Positions 60,301-64,000 of a stretch of DNA of 64,000 bases are shown piece by piece. Source of the stretch: Bolinopsis microptera. Taxonomy: Eukaryota; Ctenophora; Tentaculata; Lobata; Bolinopsidae. The stretch spans positions 5,851,858-5,915,857 of the forward strand of contig NC_087075.1 of the NCBI RefSeq assembly GCF_026151205.1, given 5' to 3'. The translations under genes were made by a program, and so were the position numbers. The first letter of the stretch is position 1. Every line of letters begins with the position of its first letter. Below the pieces are notes generated by a model. The model was not told where the DNA came from and made no database searches. It worked only from the letters and a program-made list of their open reading frames with translations.

Positions 60301-63300
60301 ATGCGATTTTTGATGTTTTGATTTACGGTCAACAAAAATAAAGGTCTAGCCAATGCTTCCGTACTCAGTTCAGTATATTTAGACAATATAATCCCTATAA
60401 TCTGTATTATTACGTTATATCCGCTTATATATCTTACAGAATGTTTACAATATATATGTTTACTATCTATCTTATCAGTGACATCATATCTTCGAGAACG
60501 TGTGCTATTGTTTACCTCTCAATTTAATTCACTGCGGACACATTTTTGGATAAAATTACAGTCAAATATGCGTATAACATCGCTGTAAATATATTTAACT
60601 TTAATTCTATCCAAAAATGAGTCATCAGAGAATTAATGAATTAATTTGAGAAGTAGGACGACGCGTGATAGAGAAAGATATGTTTTGGTACCGCTAGGTC
60701 GACAAAAACTCTTCGGTCATATTCTTATGGTTGGTGGGCTAGACAGTGAAACACGCAAATGTAGTGTATACTTCGGTCATATTGTGTGCTGAGATGAAGG
60801 ACGATACATTTATCGGAAAAACACACGTGTATAATTAATATACTGGAAAAACACACTACACGTGTTTAATAAATATAAAAATTGTATGACTCTCCTAGCT
60901 ACTTCTTTGGAGTTGGAAACGTGATCAATGTCACAAAGTTGTAAGTAAGTATAGAATTAAACTAATGACTAGGCAAAACAGATCACATTACTAGGACCAT
61001 GTTACTAGGACCATCTACAGACCAACTAATAGTTATGACAAGTTCTCTACTCCAGGTTGTGGACAGCAGCAAGGCTGATCTAGATATTATCTTCTACCTG
61101 ATATCCCTGATCCTAGACTGCCAGCAACCTGACGGCTCTGTGTTGGTCTTCCTTCCTTCTTACGATGACATTACTCGACTCAGGTTAGTTATTCAGCTTC
61201 AATTTGCGGAAATTCTCTTAGTGTTGTGAATACCAGTTTCAGGTTTCTATCTCGACAACAATTTCAGGCCTAAACACCCATTGACTGGCCAGTTCCCAAT
61301 CCACAATCAAAATGTAACTTAAACTTAAACTGAGTTTTAGAATAGAGTTTTTAAGATTCAGCTTACTTTGTGAAAATTCTCACGGCGGTTAAATACAAAA
61401 TGAACTAAAGGTATTATAGCCGTTCCAACGTTGATTAATCATCAAAATAAATTATAAAGCCTGAATCTTTCAATCTACTGGAAATTTATCAATTTGTTTC
61501 CCTTTCGCAGGTCTATGTTGATGCAAGATCAGAATATGCTGCACAAGATTCACATCTTTATGCTACACTCATCCATGCAACCTTTCGAACAGAGAAAAGT
61601 CTTCAGAAAGTCCCCGTACGGTATTAGAAAGGTAATGAAAACTTTTGAATCTTTGTATAATTTCAACATAACTGATTATAATTGGAAAGATTAAGTATAT
61701 TATTGGGATTAATGGAATCGGCTACTTCAGGCTTAATGTGGATTGTAGAAAAGTTAAGAAGGATGAGATATTAAGGCTATCGCATGTTTTTGTTGAGCTA
61801 AACCAGATGATAACACCACTATTCACCACCTGCCACCCACTATTCACCGACCACCCACTACAGGTAATATTGTCGACTGGTATAGCGGAAACAGCGCTTA
61901 CAATCGACGATGTTATGTTCGTTATTGACTCCGGCAGGATTGAGGAACGTGTCTATGATGCTAAAGCAGGTAATATGTTAATCGAAATTATTTTACTAAT
62001 TTTTATCCATAATCTATTTTAATTATTATTTTTTAAATTAATCAATTAAGTATTTTCATTGATTTCTTGGTTGTTATCTTTAAATAGATGTCACCCTAAT
62101 CTCTATCAGGACTGAACAAGTACACAACCCGGTGGATCTCTAAGAAGAGTGCTAACTACAGACGTAGTCGTGCTGGTCGCACCAACCCGGGCGTCTGTTA
62201 CCACCTCTTTAGCAAGGATAGGTGAGTTTGTTACCACCTCTTTAGCAAGGATAGGTGAGTCTGTTACCACCTCTTTAGCAAGGATAGGTGAGTCTGTTGC
62301 CACCTCTTTAGCAAGGATAGGTGAGTCTGTTACCACCTCTTTAGCAAGGATAGGTCAGTCTGTTGCCACCTCTTTAGCAAGGATAGGTGAGTCTGTTGCC
62401 ACCTCTTTAGCAAGGATAGGTGAGTCTGTTACCAGTTACCACCTCTTTAGCAAGGATAGGTGAGTCTGTTACCACCTCTTTAGCAAGGATAGGTGAGTCT
62501 GTTGCCACCTCTTTAGCAAGGATAGGTGAGTCTGTTGTCACCTCTTTAGCAAGGATAGGTGAGTCTGTTACCAGTTACCACCTCTTTAGCAAGGATAGGT
62601 GAGTCTGTTACCACCTCTTTAGCAAGGATAGGTGAGTCTGTTGCCACCTCTTTAGCAAGGATAGGTGAGTCTGATGTCACCTCTTTAGCAAGGATAGGTG
62701 AGTCTGTTACCACCTCTTTAGCAAGGATAGGTGAGTCTGTTACCAGTTACCACCTCTTTAGCAAGGATAGGTGTGTCTGTTACCACCTCTTTAGCAAGGA
62801 TAGGTGAGTCTGTTGCCACCTCTTTAGCAAGGATAGGTGAGTCTGTTGCCACCTCTTTAGCAAGGATAGGTGAGTCTGTTACCACCTCTTTAGCAAGGAT
62901 AGGTGAGTCTGTTACCACCTCTTTAGCAAGGATAGGTGAGTCTGTTACCACCTCTTTAGCAAGGATAGGTGAGTCTGTTACCACCTCTTTAGCAAGGATA
63001 GGTGAGTCTGTTACCACCTTTTTAGCAAGGATAGGTGAGTCTGTTACCACCTCTTTACCAAGGATAGGTGAGTCTGTTACCACCTCTTTAGCAAGGATAG
63101 GTGAGCATTGTAACTACGTCATCTTGTCATGACGTGGTTATCTCACGTGATTTATAATCAAACGTCTTACATCACGTGGTACTGTTTTGTCACGTGGTAC
63201 AGTTTTGAACTATTCACAAAGAAAGTTACTATTATTCTCTATGTTGGATCATGAAACTCAAAAATCAATATTTCCCGCAACCAGACAACGAATGAGTATT

Positions 63301-64000
63301 CAATTTCCAACAAAATCTTTATAACATTGGTAGAATATTTTCTTAAAATAGAAACTGTTGAACTAACAGGAATATCCCCAGGTACAAGACCCTCCACGAG
63401 GTGTCACCACCGGAACTGTTCCGAGTATCCCTCTCCGAGATAGCCCTCAACACCAAAGTGCTAGCCCCTCACAACATGCCAATAGCTGAGTTTCTCAGTA
63501 AAAGTATTGAACCTCCTGATATACCTGCCCTGAAGAAGGTACGTGAGTTTGTATGTTTGTTTGTGATATACCTGCCCTGAAGAAGGTACGTGAGTTTGTC
63601 TGTTTGTTTGTGATATACCTGCCCTGAAGAAGGTACGTGAGTTTGTCTGTTTGTTTGTGATATACCTGCCCTGAAGAAGGTACGTGAGTTTGTCTGTTTG
63701 TTTGTCACTGATATACCTGCCCTGAAGAAGGTACGTGAGTTTGTCTGTTTGTTTGTGATATACCTGCCCTGAAGAAGGTACGTGAGTTTGTCTGTTTGTT
63801 TGTTTGTGATATACCTGCCCTGAAGAAGGTACGTGAGTTTGTCTGTTTGTTTGTCACTGATATACCTGCCCTGAAGAAGGTACGTGAGTTTGTCTGTTTG
63901 TTTGTGATATACCTGCCCTGAAGAAGGTACGTGAGTTTGTCTGTTTGTTTGTCACTGATATACCTGCCCTGAAGAAGGTACGTGAGTTTGTCTGTTTGTT
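21380..64000 (+). CDS. YTHDC2: YTHDC2-like DEAH-box RNA helicase, 3' part beyond window
   Basis: Exons: 21380-21472, 23208-23336, 23631-23732, 24225-24283, 24974-25112, 25279-25388, 25681-25791, 33906-34052, 50694-50837, 51213-51329, 51930-52047, 52226-52320, 54313-54391, 54605-54789, 55012-55131, 55368-55487, 61056-61183, 61511-61631, 61864-61969, 62110-62221, 63382-63538. Domains: R3H (exons 1-3, GLNGKSIGK), Walker [12 protein letters not shown] (exon 6), [23 protein letters not shown] and [10 protein letters not shown] (exon 8), DEVH box (exon 9). An ankyrin-like insertion ([23 protein letters not shown]; exons 14-15) marks the YTHDC2 family, then [15 protein letters not shown] and [21 protein letters not shown]. 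The family is a 3'-5' RNA helicase and m6A reader needed in germ cells; a YTH domain would lie outside. Phases fit except exon 3 to 5. Motif VI is altered (YRRSRAGR). The initiator is tentative. Confidence 0.9.
21638..23050. mobile_element. Probable inverted-repeat element in intron 1, with nested insertion
   Basis: TCGACTCCCCATATCCAAAA (21638-) is mirrored at the right by the reverse complement of TCGATCCCATATCCAAAAA (~23031-23049). TTTCCTACATTCT occurs near both ends but in the same orientation, so the structure is not a simple transposon. Also present is a GGGGGC-GAA-GCCCCC hairpin at 21835-21849. No target duplication was found. The hAT-type element at 22100-22682 sits inside. Confidence 0.5.
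22100..22682. mobile_element. hAT-type non-autonomous element (583 bp)
   Basis: The left end CAGGGACGTAGCCAGG and right end CTGTCTATGTGCCTG are imperfect inverted repeats of the CAGGG type, bordered by an exact 8-bp duplication AAACTAAT (22092-22099, 22683-22690). Internal GC-rich palindromes such as CTGGGGGC-GCA-GCCCCCAG, and a terminal run of C, are typical of such elements. There is no transposase. Open frames across the GC-rich part are composition artefacts. Confidence 0.88.
25974..26214. mobile_element. Palindromic TTAA-flanked MITE (241 bp)
   Basis: The whole segment is one near-perfect inverted repeat, with arms of ~115 bases and a centre near 26094. Ends read TTAACCCATTAGGGACGATA and its complement, with TTAA at both borders. 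TTAA targets and CCC-starting ends are characteristic of piggyBac-like transposons, so a fold-back derivative of that type is likely. It lies in intron 7 of the helicase gene. Confidence 0.9.
26215..29143. other. Intron 7 DNA of the helicase gene
   Basis: Mostly unassigned AT-rich DNA. A diverged tandem ATGTTAAATG-type repeat is at 26779-26890, and a copy of the 15069 repeat is at 27457-27511. A short frame 27676-27764 starts with ATG and ends at a good donor (AAAG/GTATGT); it might be an orphan first exon. No further gene is supported. Confidence 0.4.
27457..27511 (+). repeat. Dispersed repeat, second copy
   Basis: Shares CATCTTCAG, CTCAAATTATT and TAGTGTTGAAAGTATTAAAA with 15069-15130. Extent and class are unknown. 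Confidence 0.6.
29144..32298. mobile_element. 3.15 kb inverted-repeat element built of tandem repeats
   Basis: The left end GGACACGTTCATTGAAGTTT (29144-) and its reverse complement (to 32298) form ~35-base terminal inverted repeats. Inside, a ~630-base unit is duplicated head to tail (about 29247-29800 and 29878-30430), including a second copy of the end at 29818. Four ~310-base units follow (about 30436-31420). A motif like TGTGACGAAATTTAC recurs about 13 times at intervals of roughly 70-200 bases from 30484 to 32233, and in inverted form on the left. There is no protein-coding frame, and no clear target duplication. Confidence 0.8.
32541..32963 (+). CDS. Ser-rich 140-residue protein of unknown function
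   Basis: A 140-codon frame inside intron 7 of the helicase gene, same strand. The N-terminal third ([20 protein letters not shown]) looks like ordinary soluble protein. Residues ~40-105 are very rich in Ser and Arg ([18 protein letters not shown]), probably disordered and phosphorylated. The end ([20 protein letters not shown]) could form an amphipathic helix. Codon-position pattern and length favour a real gene over chance, but no family was recognised and no splice or polyadenylation signal was confirmed. An in-frame upstream ATG at 32466 would add 25 hydrophobic residues. Confidence 0.55.
   Translation: MSESTLNAGYSVTKKTLTIDPNTGDLTIETSMSPTSDGSTSRRFSASSFTRMSSATSQDLESVFNRGMVPRVYRRPSSSSTARRVSSSSESSSSNGSNGSSSFRKFTIKGGSPDTQFQLLKKLLPQLQQLHDRTQSHFEL
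33283..33895 (+). repeat. Irregular minisatellite of ACCACACAACATGTG-type units
   Basis: About 600 bases consist of 11- and 15-base units (ACCACCATGTG, ACCACACAACATGTG, with ACTAACATGTG variants). The array ends ~10 bases before the acceptor of helicase exon 8, so its pyrimidine-poor sequence occupies the usual polypyrimidine-tract and branch-point zone. The ACATGT core is self-complementary. Confidence 0.93.
34425..34607 (-). CDS. Doubtful 60-codon ORF
   Basis: The frame starts with ATG and encodes a mostly helical-looking peptide ([19 protein letters not shown]). There is no family, no neighbour logic and no other support. It lies downstream of the large receptor gene on the same strand, possibly in its 3' flank. 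Confidence 0.2.
   Translation of the reverse strand: MALFSSYFFPELRQEDKERFIHQLISFADKLIPTIINLSITYLAKHFDAWLKYFENGPSL
34842..46447 (-). CDS. Large modular receptor: Cys-rich module, seven repeat modules, LDLa region, LGR-like 7TM
   Basis: Ten exons on the minus strand: 46447-46375, 45162-44959, 43783-43342, 42806-42390, 41780-40902, 40647-40192, 40024-39554, 38943-38497, 38229-35521, 35392-34842. All nine introns are phase 1; total ~2215 residues. Exon 1 encodes a signal peptide (residues 1-24), exon 2 a ~65-residue module with two CC pairs. Exons 3-8 carry seven copies of a ~140-residue module (exon 5 has two), with W at the start, LHLKIKP, a central Cys pair and ISCNxG. Exon 9 has LDLa-like repeats ([39 protein letters not shown]) and TM1-4 from ~1815; TM2 [10 protein letters not shown] resembles LGR/relaxin receptors, TM3 ends SISRL. 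Exon 10 has TM5-7 with [10 protein letters not shown]. Exon 3 needs a one-base frame correction. Ligand unknown; the gene lies inside helicase intron 8. Confidence 0.88.
39190..39545. repeat. Repeat-rich intron segment with poly-G run
   Basis: A run of about 20 G (39228-39247) is followed by two copies of ACACCATACA-n-AAAAAAGGC, AAAAGTGTAGT (about 39270-39300 and 39508-39540) and several AGTGTAAAAAAGTG units. It looks like a decayed mobile element in a receptor intron. Confidence 0.5.
41928..42355 (+). repeat. Dispersed repeat, copy B (shorter)
   Basis: Matches 6790-7630 in order and orientation but lacks ~410 central bases. It lies in an intron of the receptor gene, just before exon 4 in plus coordinates. 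Confidence 0.75.
43856..43882. repeat. Poly-G run
   Basis: An uninterrupted run of about 25 G, 37 bases before a SINE. Confidence 0.95.
43919..44280 (+). repeat. tRNA-derived SINE
   Basis: The head has a perfect polymerase III A box TAGCACAGTTGG (43927-43938) and a B box GAGTTCGAAACCC (43971-43983) at normal tRNA spacing. A body follows with CAGCTAAGGATC, CTCAGCCGAAT and GAGGGTTAAATGAGGAG, and an A-rich end (GTCTAGATAAAAAAAAGATA). A decayed copy is at 300-492. It lies in a receptor intron; it is not a functional tRNA gene because acceptor-stem pairing is poor. Confidence 0.82.
44570..44765. repeat. Inverted GGGGCACA repeats ending in a poly-C run
   Basis: AATCTAGCACACTTGGGGCAC (about 44570) and the GTGCCCC-rich block at 44695-44730 are partly inverted copies, each next to AAAATTGAA / TTCAATTTT. 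Several TTGGGGCA units lie between. The right side runs into about 20 C. It is probably the remains of a DNA element. Confidence 0.55.
46652..46842. mobile_element. Fold-back MITE (~190 bp)
   Basis: TTGTAGTGTTCAGGAGGAAG and onward to GACAGACAAAG (46653-46696) is repeated in inverse as CTTTGTCTGTCGAGAGC to GAACACTACAA (46798-46841). The arms are ~44 bases, with few mismatches, around a ~100-base centre. Confidence 0.8.
47354..47600 (+). repeat. Direct repeat, two copies of ~100-150 bases
   Basis: TGTTGAATAATCTG, then CACCTTATTGGCTGCA or TACCTTATTGGCTGCA, then TAATTTGAATAAT-AATAAAGTT occur in order in 47363-47506 and 47513-47597. Confidence 0.65.
49563..50462 (-). CDS. LINE ORF1p-like protein (or domesticated derivative)
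   Basis: A 299-codon frame starting at the ATG 50462 (an upstream TTG is not needed). The N-terminal half is helical with Lys/Glu-rich stretches around residues 100-150. From ~165 it shows the pattern of LINE ORF1 RNA-binding proteins: [15 protein letters not shown], then [39 protein letters not shown] and [12 protein letters not shown]. No endonuclease-polymerase ORF follows. The stop overlaps an ATG (TGATG) that opens only 64 codons. AATAAA near 49316 and nine A's follow, as in a reverse-transcribed message. It lies in helicase intron 8, antisense to the host. Confidence 0.75.
   Translation of the reverse strand: MVNKYLENLDNEIAMNYSTLKFRSMYAEQILGAQIMLLNDMRQAAGVQKSNVLRKETLNKPQITKAILCDWMETFINILDSYCSPLLFSATKPQNEIDQLKDEKIADQNTVIKLQGQLLEKKSEDLTSVQTTVKSELKAWSSVVKNSCSKALAPKKMKAALKSASEEEDRSQNLVIYGLPEKSEEILEKRVLEVLENIDEKPRIVSCCRMGRTVSDGGPAVKPIKFTLSGSDHVRRVLSKARKLREVEGYDSVYISPDRSAEQRAAFRKLVLEVKQKRELEPQRVHVIRNNKIVSSEKD
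50838..50968 (+). repeat. Partial duplication of helicase exon 9 with its donor
   Basis: The last ~63 bases of exon 9 plus GTTTGGTTTTATCTTTTAG are repeated at 50889-50968. The copies are separated by about four GGTAACCA units (50859-50889). Confidence 0.9.
51321..51704 (+). repeat. 32-base tandem array of an exon 10 end plus donor
   Basis: About twelve copies of a unit made of AAATACCAG (end of helicase exon 10), then GTTTATCTTCAGTTACATAG. The first copy is the true exon end and donor (51329/51330). A decayed partial copy lies near 51745. Confidence 0.93.
52408..54108 (+). mobile_element. DNA transposon with 8-bp target duplication, copy 2
   Basis: The ends GGGGGGGTTGCAACGACC and GGTCGTTGCAACCCCC are inverted repeats, bordered by CTTTGGTT (52400-52407, 54109-54116). 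GGTCATTAAT arrays flank the interior. From GTAAGACGATATTTGG (52651) on it matches copy 1 at 16909 closely, apart from a nested insertion (52807-53190) and small indels. The left interior differs from copy 1 and encodes a coding-like stretch ([16 protein letters not shown]). The right end has expanded to 27 C. It sits in helicase intron 12. Confidence 0.9.
52807..53190 (+). mobile_element. RTE-like LINE 3' fragment nested in the transposon
   Basis: About 120 codons encode the C-terminus of an RTE-type LINE reverse transcriptase ([18 protein letters not shown], then [18 protein letters not shown]). A stop and a tail of repeated AAGTCAGT follow. The exact 6-bp duplication TTTGTT (52801-52806, 53191-53196) borders it, and transposon copy 1 has the uninterrupted site. 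Confidence 0.9.
54960..55000 (+). repeat. Short tandem repeat before helicase exon 15
   Basis: Four copies of ACTGATAATT or ACTGATGATT lie just upstream of the acceptor at 55011. Confidence 0.85.
55488..56308. other. Helicase intron 16, left part
   Basis: Open frames at 55514-55814 on both strands overlap and resemble nothing; no gene or element is recognised. Confidence 0.35.
56309..56623 (-). repeat. tRNA-derived SINE, second family
   Basis: On the minus strand the head has an A box TGGCTTAGTTGG (56599-56610) and a B box GAGTTCGAATCCC (about 56553-56566). A ~200-base body follows and a TTG-repeat end (56309-56326 on the plus strand reads CAA repeats). The body is unlike the SINE at 43919. 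Confidence 0.8.
56902..58155. mobile_element. Probable 1.25 kb inverted-repeat element
   Basis: CATAGTTGGTCAGTACG (56902-) is mirrored by CGAACTGACCAACTATG (to 58155). Subterminal motifs AACTGTACGAATTTT and GGTGCCGAACTGTACGAA recur near both ends. It contains a GACA/CA microsatellite (57078-57120). There is no coding frame and no clear target duplication. Confidence 0.6.
57078..57120 (+). repeat. GACA and CA microsatellite
   Basis: GACAGACAGACA units followed by about eleven CA dinucleotides. Confidence 0.95.
58156..59195. other. Upstream flank of the second GPCR
   Basis: No element or gene recognised; frames at 58461-58854 overlap on both strands and match nothing. The region would hold the GPCR promoter. 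Confidence 0.35.
59196..60128 (+). CDS. Intronless class A (rhodopsin-like) GPCR
   Basis: The first ATG of the open frame is 59196, giving 310 residues. Seven hydrophobic segments are evident. TM1 is [12 protein letters not shown] with Asn 1.50. TM2 is [10 protein letters not shown] with the conserved Asp. TM3 ends in VTRTVSL where DRY is expected. TM6 is [20 protein letters not shown] and TM7 is [14 protein letters not shown] (NPxxY). The third intracellular loop carries a run of about six KTE-type tetrapeptides (59785-59860), highly charged and length-variable by nature. The receptor would sit in the plasma membrane; ligand and subfamily cannot be told. Lack of introns suggests retroposition or a typical intronless GPCR expansion. 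It lies in intron 16 of the helicase gene on the same strand. Confidence 0.88.
   Translation: MDESSIAVSITSGMIAVLGTLSNTLSLSYFRRKVKSNTRKQGSLTRRLFINLNICDFVVCVSFFGCSLQDLMPPYFVHVLIVCTTICMLASFVSGFLTCVLAVTRTVSLVRPLHVVKFRSIAVGMIVFGLILLVMVPAYIVCDFEILKGWRHEFILVTVSRAVNTALLFVIFFVVITSNVASMVKIYLSQTTKSVCEKTETKTEKKTETKTEEKTEKKTEEKTLRRRATVTVGILSVFYCMCNIGFLVDLILKTGNSENHVPKLVRLVNFHVLLTLNSACNPVVYFVRKAEMRIYLRDEWRRISRIKNSG
60337..60342 (+). terminator. Candidate polyadenylation signal of the GPCR
   Basis: The first AATAAA after the GPCR stop codon, ~210 bases downstream. Confidence 0.5.
60343..61055. other. Helicase intron 16, right part
   Basis: A partial repeat of CTTCGGTCATATT (60713, 60772) and ATACTGGAAAAACACAC-like units (60810-60860) are seen; nothing else. 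Confidence 0.35.
62190..63105 (+). repeat. 33-base tandem array of the exon 20 end plus donor, ~27 copies
   Basis: The unit holds CACCTCTTTAGCAAGGATAG (the end of helicase exon 20), then GTGAGTCTGTTAC. The first unit is the true exon end (62221/62222); a few units are 39 bases long. Nearly every unit keeps a strong GTGAGT donor. In the protein frame each unit contains TGA directly at the donor. Confidence 0.95.
63106..63381 (+). other. Remainder of helicase intron 20
   Basis: TCACGTGGTAC-type units (63141-63205) are repeated; otherwise nothing. The acceptor of exon 21 is at 63380-63381. Confidence 0.4.
63517..64000 (+). repeat. 47-50-base tandem array of the exon 21 end plus donor
   Basis: About ten copies of a unit holding GATATACCTGCCCTGAAGAAG (end of helicase exon 21), then GTACGTGAGTTTGTCTGTTT. 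The first unit is the true exon end (63538/63539). The array runs to the window edge and may continue. Confidence 0.95.

Noticed and set aside
62190-63105. CRISPR-like array
   Set aside because: Units are contiguous with no unique spacers, and the DNA is eukaryotic.
62106-63132. Open frames of 11-residue repeats on both strands as a repeat protein
   Set aside because: They follow from the 33-base tandem array in an intron; the gene frame there is closed by TGA at each unit.

Overview
The window is nuclear DNA of an intron-rich, AT-rich animal genome with many transposable elements. Signs are GT-AG introns throughout, metazoan gene families (SDAD1, a YTHDC2-type helicase, a C2H2 zinc-finger protein, two rhodopsin-like GPCRs, one with LDL-receptor class A modules), CR1/L2-type and RTE-type LINEs, tRNA-derived SINEs and several DNA-transposon families. 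The species cannot be named from sequence alone; an invertebrate, perhaps a cnidarian or similar marine animal, is my best guess at low confidence.

Layout: 1-12880 is repeat territory: a SINE fragment, a 2.1 kb inverted-repeat element (744-2819), a LINE with an uninterrupted 1188-codon reading frame (3069-6635), a dispersed repeat, GC-rich TTC-loop hairpins, a 5'-truncated LINE on the minus strand (to 8888) and two broken retroelement C-termini (10430-11777). 12881-19336 is an 11-exon SDAD1 gene (60S ribosome biogenesis), with a 1.6 kb DNA transposon in intron 8. 19822-20571 is a single-exon zinc-finger protein. From 21380 past the right end runs one very long gene for a YTHDC2-like DEAH helicase (R3H, RecA1, ankyrin insertion, RecA2; 21 exons placed, 3' part outside).

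The YTHDC2-like gene hosts others in its introns. Intron 8 (16.6 kb) contains, on the opposite strand, a complete-looking 10-exon gene (46447 down to 34842) for a ~2215-residue receptor: signal peptide, a small Cys-rich module, seven copies of a ~140-residue module I cannot assign to a family, an LDLa-containing Cys-rich stretch, and a seven-helix domain like the LGR/relaxin-receptor group. Intron 16 holds a second, intronless class A GPCR (59196-60128, plus strand). Intron 8 also has a LINE ORF1p-like frame; intron 7 has a 3.15 kb inverted-repeat element of internal tandem repeats and a Ser-rich 140-codon ORF.

Most unusual are (1) tandem arrays whose unit is an exon edge plus its splice site, found at several exons of both SDAD1 and the YTHDC2-like gene, up to about 27 copies of one 5' splice site; (2) the modular receptor, in which every intron is phase 1; and (3) a helicase motif VI that departs from the DEAH consensus. 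I place exons by reading frame, splice dinucleotides and remembered family sequence, not by an alignment program, so single exon edges may be off.
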